Below, piece after piece: positions 38,367 through 48,447 of a stretch of DNA of 64,000 nt (positions are counted from its first letter, which is position 1; every line of letters starts with the position of its first letter). Source of the DNA: Aurifilum marmelostoma (lineage: Eukaryota; Ascomycota; Sordariomycetes; Diaporthales; Cryphonectriaceae); the NCBI GenBank assembly GCA_027559495.1, contig JAMXSV010000024.1, forward strand, positions 682,001 to 746,000, in the 5' to 3' direction. A program made the position numbers and the translations under genes. The notes under the pieces were generated by a model. It searched no databases, was not told the DNA's origin, and saw only the letters and a list, made by a program, of their open reading frames with translations.

Positions 38367-39191
38367 AACGGGTATGGTGAGTGATTCTCTGGGCAAGAGT
38401 CGAGTGATAACAAGCGTGGTGTTGCCGAGGTGAACTGACATAAGGGCTCGTAGTCTCCCACGGCTGTGTGTCTTTTGGGGGACTGCATCAGGCTCTTCTT
38501 GAGTGATGGTTGATCACTCTTCAAAACCATGGGTCACTCCGAACCATTGGTTTCCATATGCGCTCCCTTGCAATCGCCATCTATTTGGACTACAGAGGAG
38601 GTTGACTTGTCATGATGAAGGAATACAATAACATACGAATTTTCAAAACAGTGATGTTTCTTCACTTTTTTTTCTTTTTCTTTCTTCTTCTTTCTTTTCC
38701 CTTTTCTATGATTTCCTTTCCTTTCTTGCCTATCAAGCTACCCGCTCAAGCCTCCCAACTGCGAGTAAGTCAAGTACTTACTTCAACCTGCTCAAAGTGG
38801 ACCGTTCTCCCGGCCAGCCTTTCCAAAGGACATACGCAATGTCCAACAGAGGACTGAAATCAAGAGCCGCTTTACTGATCAATTATATAAAGTCCTTTGG
38901 TATTAACTCTTGTCGATTGTCACACTCATCCGGCCAAACATCCCATGGGATCTTAAACTTTTCGTTAGTCAGTCATGTCAGCAAATCCCCACATCTCCTC
39001 CACATAACCTACCCCGCAGGATCGTTTTCAACGTTGCCATCAAAAACCTGTGAGGTCACAGCGCGCGCGCATGAACAACACATCCCCATCCACCCTTGCC
39101 AATCGACAACCCCCTCCCTCGCCCCCAATCCTACCGTCCGCCCCCTCACACAATTCGTCCTGTGACGATCCCCGTATAACACGTGTGATTG
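38367..39191. other. Intergenic region upstream of thiamine pyrophosphokinase
   Basis: Contains a T-rich tract near 38663-38710 and probable promoter of the TPK gene. No gene is recognised. Confidence 0.5.
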
Positions 39192-40174
39192 ATGGGCGAC
39201 CCATTTGAATGGCACCCGGCCCGCATGCTTCTGCGGGAGCGGGCCGAGACGGTCAGGGACAACAATCACCACACAGCAGCAGCAGCAGCAGCAGCTGAAG
39301 GATCCCGGTTTGCACTGATCATCCTTAATCAGCCGCTGCGAGACCTGGCTACTCTAAGCATCCTGTGGAAAAATGGCAAGTGAACTTTGCTTCGGATTTG
39401 ACTATGTTCTGAGATATCTAGATTTTTGTTTCCTTCGTTTCATTCGGTCTGGTCTGAGCTAATATCCGCGCAGCATCCTTCAGAGTGGCAGCAGATGGAG
39501 GCGCAAACCGTCTCCTACGAGCTTGTGAGGAGGCGCAGAATGGAGGCAACACCATCCTCTCCACCCAAAACAGCCTGGATGTCATATTAGGCGATCTGGA
39601 CTCGCTCACCGAAGAGGCGCGGCAATACTTCACCACCACAACCACAAACCTAACCCCCACACAGATCATCCACGATTCAGATCAGTACTCCACAGACTTT
39701 GGCAAGGCCGTCAAGTACATTCGCAGCATAAGTACTCCTACCATTACCACCGCGACATCTCGGCAGCCGAGTACACCAGCAGACATCGTCGCCCTGGGCG
39801 GTCTCGGCGGGCGGGTCGATCAGGGGTTAAGCCAGCTGCACCACCTGTACCTGTTCCAGACGGATCCGACCTACGCGGAGGGCAGGATGTTTCTTGTGAG
39901 CGGGGAGTCGTTGACGTTCTTGCTCAAGGCCGGTAGTCATCGGGTGCACGTCAGGGAGGAGGGAGAGGAGGATGTCTTTGGGAAGTATGCGGGCATTATA
40001 CCGATCAAGGAGCCGAGCGTCATCACTCTGAAGGGGTTTGAGTGGGATGTGACGGATTGGAAGACAGAGTTTGGCGGCATGATGAGTACAAGCAATCACG
40101 TCTTGCCCGAGACAAAGGTAGTCGAGATCGAGACGACCAAGGACGTGCTCTTTACAATTTCACTAAAGAACTAG
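39192..40174 (+). CDS. THI80: Thiamine pyrophosphokinase
   Basis: Transfers pyrophosphate from ATP to thiamine to make the cofactor thiamine diphosphate, in the cytosol. Two exons, 39192-39375 and 39474-40174, give 294 residues. The join gives WKNASFRVAADGGANRL. Family marks are the ADGGANRL substrate loop, DVILGDLDSL (magnesium and ATP site), DQYSTDFGKAV, GGLGGRVDQ in the active site, and the C-terminal beta-sandwich thiamine-binding part (TLKGFEWDVTDWKTEFGGMMSTSN). The intron starts with GC (gcaagt) rather than GT. The nearest GT donor would shift the frame, so this looks like a GC-AG intron. An N-terminal run of seven alanines comes from a CAG-type repeat. It is convergent with BOS1. Confidence 0.93.
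39274..39294 (+). repeat. (CAG)7 trinucleotide repeat inside the TPK gene
   Basis: Seven CAG units read in frame as GCA codons, giving a polyalanine run near the N-terminus of thiamine pyrophosphokinase. Such tracts may vary in length between strains. Confidence 0.85.
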
Positions 40175-40389
40175 AAAAGAATAGCACTGTTCAACAAGCA
40201 CGCAAGAGTGATTTTACGTGGAGAAGAAAACAAAGGACTTATAAACTCAGAATTGCATAAGGATAGTATGCCGCTATCATCTCCAGGTATGCATTCATAT
40301 CAAAAATAAGCCCGACATTTTGAAAAGAAACCCTGAACGCCTTGCTTATGTGTGCATGTGGTATGTGGCCTCAGCTTTACCGATTGAGC

Positions 40390-41338
40390 TCACTTCAGGA
40401 AATGCAGGACCAGCCAGCAGAACAGGAAGAAGATGACAACCCCCGCCCAGAATATCCATTTATCTTCTCGTGCTCTCCGTTCAATCATCCGAATGGTATC
40501 ACCCGACACGCCCAGCGTATTACCCACTGAGTATAACCTGAGTTCCAAGAATGTCAGCGACAGATCGAACAAAAAAAGATCACACCCCTCCAAGACATGG
40601 CACACACCTCTTTTGCGTGTTCTTGAGCATGTCTCTCTGCGTGCCGAGATCACCTAGCACAGCCTGCCCGCGGGCAATGTACTCATCCAGCGCAGAGTTG
40701 GCGCCCGCAAAGAAATTCTGCTCCCTCAGCGCATGCTCTTCGCGCGCGACATTGTCGCCACCAATACCAAACCCACCGCCGCCGCCGCCGCCGCCGCTGG
40801 TGTTCCTCACATGGCCCCCGCCACCACCAAACGCAGACGACGATGTGCCCGTGGTATTCGCATAAGGGTTCTCGGGTGTATCGTTGGCATACGGCCGCCT
40901 GCCCAGCAGCTCGTTGCGGTTTTGGCTGTGCAGGACCTCGTCCCTGGCGCTCTTGACGGCCTCGAAGCCGCGGCGGTACTCGGCCAGCTCGGTGCGGAAG
41001 TTGCGGATGCGCTCGTAGGCTTTTTCTTGCTTGGCCGGGTTGAGCTCCTGCTTGGCGAGCGAGTTATACTCGTCAATGGTGCGCTGGAAGGCGGTCAGGG
41101 ACGCCGAGAGCGAGCCTAGGGCGGCCGGGCTGATGGCATTAGCGGGAGAGGAAGAGGAGGGTGAGTCGGTGGATGCTGCTGTGGCGAGGGGCTGCGAGGA
41201 GAGGGTGGAGAGGTCTTTGCGGATAGAGGTGCTCTGCTTGAGAGCACTGTTGAAGGTGGTGTTCTGTTTGTTACGATTGTCAGCCTTGGAACGGGCTGAG
41301 AAAGGTATGAAACCAGATGGCAGGATATTACCTACCAT
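40390..41338 (-). CDS. BOS1: ER-Golgi SNARE Bos1 (membrin family)
   Basis: Qb-SNARE for vesicle fusion between the ER and Golgi. Three coding exons: 41338-41336 (the ATG alone), 41263-40608 and 40537-40390; 268 residues. The second exon begins NTTFNSALKQSTSIRKDLSTLS, the conserved Bos1 start, which supports removal of the 72-base intron (gtaggt...cag) right after the ATG. A helical N-terminal region (about 50-130) and a Gly-rich linker come next. The SNARE helix starts near REEHALREQNFFAGANSALDEYIARGQ and runs through TQRDMLKNTQKRLYSVGNTLGVSGDTIRMIERR. A tail anchor follows (WIFWAGVVIFFLFCWLVL). The glycine run in the linker comes from a CCG repeat. It is convergent with TPK, about 215 bases apart. 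Confidence 0.92.
40776..40796 (-). repeat. (CCG)7 repeat encoding a polyglycine run in Bos1
   Basis: A trinucleotide repeat that gives the longest glycine run of the linker between the N-terminal helices and SNARE motif of Bos1. Its length could vary among strains without shifting the frame. Confidence 0.8.
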
Positions 41339-41709
41339 GATGCTATATTGTTTCCGCTTTCATAAGAACACGAGGGCAAGAATGCTGGTTGACAGAAGTG
41401 ACAGATTTGCCCGTGCGAAGAATGGCGCCTCTGATCAGCACCTGAGAGTAAGTCAATGTGGCATTTCGTAAAGTTAGTAGACAATGCGGCAGGAAACTAA
41501 GGGGACTAATTACACCGCTTTCCGCTTTGAGACAGCGCCCACCAACGCCGACTTACAACCCCCGCCGCTGCACTGTCCCGCTTGACCCCTGGTTGTTCTC
41601 AAGAACACTGACCACTAGAGGGGGAAAAAGGCAATGAGGAATACGTTGAGAGAGACTGTGTGGAGCTCATTCAGTATTGCTCGAAAAAGGAACAAAAATT
41701 ATCAAAAGT
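41339..41709. other. Intergenic region between BOS1 and the tRNA gene
   Basis: Probable promoter and 5' untranslated region of BOS1. Nothing else is recognised. Confidence 0.5.
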
Positions 41710-41804
41710 GGACACAGTGGGAATTGAACCCACGACCGTTCACAATGCACAGCAAAGCATTTTGCGAATGCGAAGCGAAAATCATACCCCTAGACCATGC
41801 GCCC
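41710..41804 (-). tRNA. tRNA-Ala (anticodon CGC) with a 24-base intron
   Basis: Read on the - strand, a 7-base acceptor stem GGGCGCA pairs with TGTGTCC. The stem includes G3:U70, the main identity mark of alanine tRNA. The D arm is GTC-TAGGGGTAT-GAT. The anticodon stem is TTCGC paired with GTGAA, and the loop starts TTCGCA with the anticodon CGC. The intron lies one base 3' of the anticodon, its usual place, and is 24 bases long. The T arm is GTGGG-TTCAATT-CCCAC. The mature length is 71 bases before CCA. The sequence overlaps spurious open frames, which I reject. Confidence 0.85.
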
Positions 41805-42214
41805 GTGAGATTACCTCTTGTAGAACAAACTTCTCTATATAGTTATTAAGCTTGCTGGAAACGCTATAGACAGCCAACACAACATCACAGCCATTCATGG
41901 GTCAGAAGAAGGCTCGATGAGGTAATTGCAGGAGATTAATAGCTGCAACTTGATGTTGAGATGGGTTCGTGGGCCCCGTCCGTTCGAGGAACCTTCTGGT
42001 CTGGCTGCAAAAATCATGTCGTGCTTACGCAGAACATTCCAAATTTTCCAAAGTTGGTCTATTAAAACCCAATATCCCCTATAGGAAATCATTCTCGACT
42101 CGATTTTCATGTTTAATCAATATGACCCTGAAGCCCGTGCACAACGAAAGGAAAAGAGCACTTCCATCCTGAGTCTGCGCACACTAAGTTCTGTCCTGTA
42201 GCCTCCCTATCAAA
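41805..42214. other. Intergenic region
   Basis: Upstream of the tRNA gene (-) and downstream of the serine dehydratase gene (-). No gene seen. Confidence 0.5.
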
Positions 42215-44444
42215 TCAACAATCAGGAACGCTGACGGGAATGTTGAGAGGCACACTCGTAGCGAGCCCACTGAGACTCGTTTCCTTGAATTCATTGCGCA
42301 TCCCTTGGGCAGTTAGCCTCATCGCCTGGATCGCAAAGTCCAGGGCGACCTTGGCTGTGCCTGAGCTGCTCAGAGCCAGATTGGCGCTCGAGATGGCCTT
42401 GATCGCGCCTAGCGCATTCCGCTCGATACAAGGCGCCTGGACCAGCCCGCCGATGGGGTCGCATGTCAATCCCAGGTTGTGCTCAATACCAATCTCCGCA
42501 GCCTGCTCGATTGTCTCGGGGGATGCGCCCATGCACGCTGCAAATGCACCCGCCGCCATGCTGCACGCCACGCCGACTTCGGCCATGCAACCGCCTTCGG
42601 CAGCAGAGATGGTCGCGCCTCGTTTATATAACATGCCGATGGCAGCGGCCGTAAGCAAGAAGGTTGGAATATCCCGCTCGGGATCGTCACTAATGAACTC
42701 GACGACATACTTCAGGACGGCGGGGATAATACCCGCAGCGCCGTTAGTGGGGGCGGTCACGATCCGTCCGCCCGCCGCATTGGTCTCGTTCACCGCAATA
42801 GCGTAGACCGCAAGGTAGTCCATGGCTGGAAAGTCAGGGCGCCGAAGAGGGGTGGGCATGATGGTGTGATCGAATGAACCGTGGATCCGCATAGGGCCTC
42901 GCTTGTACGATAACGCAGGCTTCATATGGCCTTGCTGAGTATTCGTTGCCAGGCTCGTAGACTCGGACATGCCTGTGGCACCGACAATGTTGGCGGGCTT
43001 GGGAGCCGCGACGGCGGAGGCAATCTCCTGCGCGCTCGCAGGGTACAACCCACGAGTAAGTCGTTTGTACAAGGCAGGGGCCCGGCGGTGCAACTTCAGT
43101 GAGCCGGGCAGTGTTGAATCTAGCGGGGCTTGTACGCCTTCTAGAATGCTGTTGTCCATGACATGCCATATTCTGTAGGTCTTTTCGAGAATCTCATCAT
43201 TCGTATAGCCATGGCTCTTTTCATTCTCAAAGACCAGCTGTGCAATCGTCAGGTTGTGCTTGTGACAGAGAGCCAGAAGGCTGGTCGCATCCCGAAATGG
43301 GTATCGTGGCTGCGCAGCTTCCTTCTCGCCAGCCTCAACGTTGGTCGTCACTGGGTCGGGCTCTTGTGCCGTTGTAAGTGCTCCGCTATTCTGAGCTGGC
43401 GTCTCGCCCTGCTCAAGGAGCTTAGCTTCGTCTTTGGGCCGCACCTCGGCACCGGTCCTCCGATCACCGGCTGCATCAGACCGTCTGATCTCCTTGTAAA
43501 ACAGGTTCTCTGCCAGATCCTTCGGGTGTGTGCTCGGAGCGTCTTTTGCCGTAGATGAGTCTGCAGAAGCCGCCGAGTCGAGGCTGGCACTTTGCCCGAA
43601 ATCTGTTGACAGCGCCCCGTTGACGACGAATCCACCGCCAACGCTGAACAGATCGTTGGTCGCAATCATGTCACCATCCTGGTTGTAGACTCTGAAACGC
43701 ATGCCGTTGCTGTGCATCGGCAGCTTTCTGCCCCATTCCCAGGTGAAGTCTCGATCGTAGTCAAAATCAATCTCCTTGCCCTTCCCATCTGGCAGACCGT
43801 GCCCGAGGTATAATTTCTTGGTCTGCTTGATCTCCTCGAATCGCGTGGGTACATACGCCGTATCGACTGTTTCGACATTTTGGCTTTCCAGGCCCAGAAG
43901 CAAAGCTATGGATGTCGTGTCAGCAATCAGAGCGGGCACGGTTGCTGCCGCCGCCCCCGCGGGCCATACCAGACGGTGTCATATGGCCTTCTCCGGTAAG
44001 AGCCAGACTTCCATAAAGCGAGACACGAATCTTGTGCACCTTCTGCAGCAAATCCGCTTCGATTAGGTCCGTGATGAAGATGTTGCCAGCACGCATCGGT
44101 CCCACTGTGTGTGACGAGCTCGGGCCAATGCCGATAGAGAAGAGGTCGAAAGTTGAAATGACAGCGTGCTCATGGTCAGCTTCACTATATGTGCCAGAAT
44201 CCTCCGGCTGGTCATTGTCCTCGGCCCTGGCGGTTGCGTCGGCAGCTGAACTGAATTCGCGATGACATGATCGGGCTGAGATCTCGAATACTCGGCTTCC
44301 GGCAGACAAAGAGCTGCATCGGTGAGGCGACGGCCTTGAAGACCACGTGGTCAACAGTCCCAATGCATTCCTGTAAAGTACTGGCGAGATCTGACCGGCC
44401 ACACCCCGACCAGCCAGGCCGCGGAACAGCTGAAGCTGCCGCAT
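42215..44444 (-). CDS. Iron-sulfur L-serine dehydratase (bacterial type)
   Basis: Converts L-serine to pyruvate and ammonia with a [4Fe-4S] cluster instead of PLP. Two exons, 44444-43970 and 43905-42215, encode 721 residues; the join gives HMTPSALLLGLE. The N-terminal segment (about 1-70) is rich in Arg and Ser and looks like a mitochondrial presequence. The beta-domain follows with STFDLFSIGIGPSSSHTVGPMRAG. The catalytic alpha-domain (about 500-721) carries the cluster cysteines at about 598 (EGGC), 640 (LTCDP) and 651 (APCIERN). The 42 and 11 residue gaps match the bacterial enzymes. The protein ends in a cysteine (SVPDC), as in enzymes whose C-terminal cysteine caps the fourth iron. A hydrophilic insertion of about 120 residues (near 260-380) lies between the domains and is absent from bacterial forms. 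Confidence 0.9.
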
Positions 44445-45351
44445 GGATATGATGCGCTACGTCTGCTTGATCTTCGGAGAAGGAATCCTGCAATTGAGTG
44501 TGGCAGCTGCCAAGCAAAGGGGAAAAGAACAAAGCAAAGAGAAAAAGAAGGAAACACAAAATAAGAAAGAAGAGATAGTGTTGATAGTTGAGTAGGAAGG
44601 GACGCAGGGGCCTCAGCTCCACAGTAGCTGAAAGCCCCAATGAGAAATGGTGCTATGTCATCCCGCTGACAGGTGTTTCGCTGGTGACAGGGAGGGGCCT
44701 TGCTGGTCTGCCCCTTCCAAACAACAGTTAGGAAAGAGCGAGTGAGTGTTGGGCAGGGGCAAGAGGAGATTAAGCTCGACGTACAAAGTACTAAGTCATA
44801 CCGCCTGCTAAACCTTATATCATTTATCTATCCTGCCTGGGCCAGACTGCCAGACAACGTCAACTCATTGCAAGGTGTATTCGTGAAGACCCCACGTTTC
44901 TATACTGAGCAGCACCCTGAATACCTAGCGGGACTAGCCTAGAGCGAGCTGGCTAGCTTCCACTGCACCTCCTCGGACATAGAATTATGGGGCTTGGGGC
45001 CCCAGATTCCGGGTCCACATGCGTTGAGATTCGATTTCAACTTATGATTCTCATTCTCCTTCTCTTCTGGTATGTGAGTAGAACATACCCTGATTAGCGT
45101 GCCTCATTGGAGGACCGCTGATTTTTTTATTCCTCCTTCAGCTCCTCCTGGAACTCCCGCGTCAGCTCGCAGACCGCACGCAGATGACCCGCCGTCATAG
45201 CTCTTCGTGGCACAGGGCTGTATTCACCAATGTGAGGGCTAGGAATCCTCATTGCATCTAGCAAAAACTGTTTTCTCGCACCCACGTACAATCTCGGTCC
45301 CCCGGTATTGTTCTCGTCAATAATGCCCATGGCTATACAGAGACGAATGTC
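44445..45351. other. Intergenic region
   Basis: Promoter side of the serine dehydratase gene and 3' side of the C2H2-type gene. A short open frame at 45127-45330 (-) follows the C2H2-type stop codon, but it has no independent support. Confidence 0.45.
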
Positions 45352-46849
45352 TCATATGGTCCCAGTCCAGTTGCTTGGGTCATTGTGTACAATACTCCAG
45401 TCCAAATCGACAGACGTGGAGAACACTTCGAAGTCACGTTGCTGAGATGACAGTGCCCAGGTGGAAAGCGGTTCAGCCACATAATTTTGCTTGTATTGTT
45501 GGCAGAGCTTCCCGGGCTGCCCCTGACAGATTGCCGGTGGTGATGTTTCTGACGAAGACCTGAAATTGTCCAGTGATGATATCATATCAGCTGAGCTTGT
45601 CCCTTCGAGCATCGTCTCAAGATCGGCCTCATAGTCTGTGAAGTCTGAAACAATAGTAGCACATCGAGAGGACAGTGAGGGCGGGCTAGGAATGCCTCCT
45701 CCCTGTGCATCCCACACTGTTTGATCTTGGACCTGTTGAAGCTGTTCAGGGGACTCCGGCTGTGCTTCGCTCGATATTCGTTCAAGATGGTTGGTATTTT
45801 GTCGACAATCAAAGCGCTTCTTGTACTGATCAAACGCAGCACTGATATGATTCGCTATGATCTGCCTGACCCGTTGCTCGGCTTGCAGACCTTGTTCGAG
45901 AAAGCCCTCCTTTCGGAGATCCACAGTCGCTGAGGCGACCACGGTTTTCGTGATAGTCTCCTGGACATCGGTCATCAGGTGACTGTCCCAGCCCCAGAGA
46001 CCGTCACGGCGGCCAGCATCTGCATGGGTGTTGTCAGTAATCGGGCAAATTAGAAAAGCGCATATGCCTGTGGGATGACCCCAGAGGTAGAATACACATA
46101 GTTCTCGGCGAGATGACGATGTAGGAAATATTTCTGAAGCTCAACACCGGGGTAAACATGTATTGGAAACGAGGCGCTGGGTTTAGAGACCGATATAATC
46201 GGTACGTTGAGTCTCGTCCACACACAAAGGACGTAGCCATTGGTCAGATGGTAGTGAAAGGCCAATATGATGAGATAGGAGACTTACATGGGGATACTGG
46301 TTGTTTCAGGTCCGGGAACAAGATGGAGAATATGTTAAACCATTTATCCTCCTCCTTTTCCCCGTACTGAGCCTTGCGCTTTCGGAGCAAGCGCATTTGC
46401 GCAGGACGAATAGTCTGTGGCAAGGGATCACTTGGACTCAGTATCTTACACGGTCTCTCTGCCCTGAGGTGTTCGTCTAACTCGCTATCCTTCTCGAACC
46501 CAATGGCACATCGAGGACAAGAGGCTTTTTTCTGTGCGTGGCGTCTGTACAAATGCTCCCTGTAGGTGTCAGCAAGACTCTGATATGAGTTGATCGGGAT
46601 AGGTACAAGAACGCACTTCAATCTAGGAATGGATGGCCACGTATTTCTTGCGCAGATGGAGTTTGCCTGCATCAGACGCGGGTGGGCTTTCATATATGGA
46701 CAGGCGAACCGCAGAGTCTCTGTCGACAACATCGAGGAGTGCGTATCAAGTGACCTAGTGTTGTTGTCTTCGTCACAGAGAGTCTCCTTTACTTGCGGCT
46801 GGAGGAAAGTTGCCATTTGGTCTTCAGCGGACACCATGACGTCCGCCAT
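45352..46849 (-). CDS. C2H2-type domain protein, uncharacterised fungal family
   Basis: Three exons, 46849-46617, 46559-46288 and 46019-45352, give about 390 residues. The marks match a widespread but uncharacterised fungal family: FACPYMKAHP at the start, WPSIPRLKEHLYRRHAQ, CPRCAIGFEKDSELDEHLR...PC, then a basic LRKRK patch and EEDKWFNIFSILFPD. After SPYAGRRDGLWGWDSHL comes a helical region of unknown function. The first intron (57 bases, gtgcgt...cag) keeps the frame and has no stop; removing it restores the zinc-finger-like PRLKEHLYRRH. The second intron is about 268 bases. The Cys/His pairs suggest zinc binding, but DNA binding is not shown. The start is uncertain: the frame is open further upstream with another ATG at 47053. 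Confidence 0.7.
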
Positions 46850-48447
46850 TGGGCAGAATGTTCTGCAAACTCTGTCTTCCAAATACGTCAGAGGAGGTGC
46901 AGAACTGCTGGGTCGACAGGAATATTTGAGCTTGCCGAAAGGAAAGCGCGGAAAGATCAAGAAAAGAAGCATTGAGTGCGAATCTTGTAAAGTGCTTACC
47001 TGTCCTGTGCTGAGCCTGCCGGACTGCTGACCGACGCGCCGGGCAAGAATCACTACACCTCCGGACGCGGAAGCAGAAGCGCCTGGCGACTCGTGCCAGT
47101 CAACGTAGTGTCGGACAGGCAGAATGAGAATTGGTGAGATGTAAGAATGGACCTGTTGAGAACCAAGTCAGTCCCCACGAGGGAGGATTTCAAAGCAAGA
47201 GATTGCGTTTGGGTGTGTGGAAAATGATAAGTTTGCTCAGGCTCGGATAGTGCAAGAGGTCAAACTGATCAAGCGCATGTACATAGGACCAGGGAGACGC
47301 CCGATTTCTTCAATGGGAGGATGAATGTGCTCAATCTGACGTAGATATAAGCTAGTTATCTGCCTGCGATCCTGCTTCATCCAATGAGCTACGTCAACTT
47401 CAGTCGAGGTGAGACCCAAGCACGGAAATAGGAAAGCGTTGACAAAACACACCATGCAATGTGAAGACAAGAGCGAATCAAGGTGCCGGTATTTTTCAAT
47501 CATGCATAAAAGAGCACTTTTTAGCGCCCAGCTTCGGTGTGATAACTGCCCCGGTCTTCTGCGGGCTGGGCCCTTTTCTTTCTCCTTCATTCACCTTCCT
47601 CGCTTGGCAACTCTGCTCAGGCTACTGGCTGCACCTGTTGGGTCGAGCCTCTCAACGAGTGATTAAGTAATTAACTCGTCATGAGTAGTGCGACCATGAT
47701 GGCAGATAGTATAGACGTTGACAAGCAGGGCCCTCTTTGGCTCTTGTGCTTCATCCGGGTTCCAGCCGCTCGGTAGTGATGGAGTGCACCTCCTCTCCGC
47801 GTTGAAGCCGGAGGATACCATGTGAATCTCGTCTCGAGAATGTCGATGGGAGACTTTAACCACCTTGAAGTCCTTGGAGGCACAGCAGCCCGGGGAAAGG
47901 GGGGTGGGGCGTGCGTTAGCCCTGCGATTTCAAGGACCGCAGTAAAACCAGCAGGATCCCCTCTCTTCTTGCACGGGGCTACCATCTGGAATTCCTCGTG
48001 GAACCCCCGGAGAAGAGAGCGTACTTGACGTAGCAAATGACCTTCACTTCCACATCTCCTCAAAACGTTGCACCCATCATCGTCCATTCATTCGACTCGG
48101 TGAGTTATCTCGTCTACTTCGAAACTCGCCCCTTCGTCCTCTGCTGCCGGGTGTTTTCCAAAGGAATCCGAATGGTCGATTCGAGCGACTCGATGTCGGT
48201 TGGCACTATGTTCGCAAGAACACATCTTATTCAGCTATTAAGGTCTCATCAACTCCTGCTGGAAAGTATCAATGACTGTGTTGATGCGCAATATGGGCAA
48301 ACTAAAAGGGTTGCAAGAGAAAGGAGGAAACTTACATACTATTGCTAGATTAACAGTCAAAGCTAACAGTGGTGCTGTGATACAGTTTGCCAAATAATCA
48401 TCATTACTGTGATCATCTCCGCAGACAACTCTATCATCTTCTTCAAC
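46850..48447. other. Intergenic region, possible 5' parts of both neighbours
   Basis: Divergent space between the C2H2-type gene (-) and the membrane protein gene (+). The left 200 bases could be an N-terminal extension of the C2H2-type gene. Other open frames, such as 47671-48087 (-) and 48037-48348 (+), lack domain character. Confidence 0.4.

Noticed and set aside
39376..39473. Possible TPP riboswitch in the thiamine pyrophosphokinase intron (a CTGAGA word near 39409)
   Set aside because: The other conserved parts of the thiamine diphosphate aptamer are not present, and the intron is too short to hold it.
41634..41849. Open frames of 60-71 codons
   Set aside because: They overlap the intron-containing tRNA-Ala gene and have no protein features.
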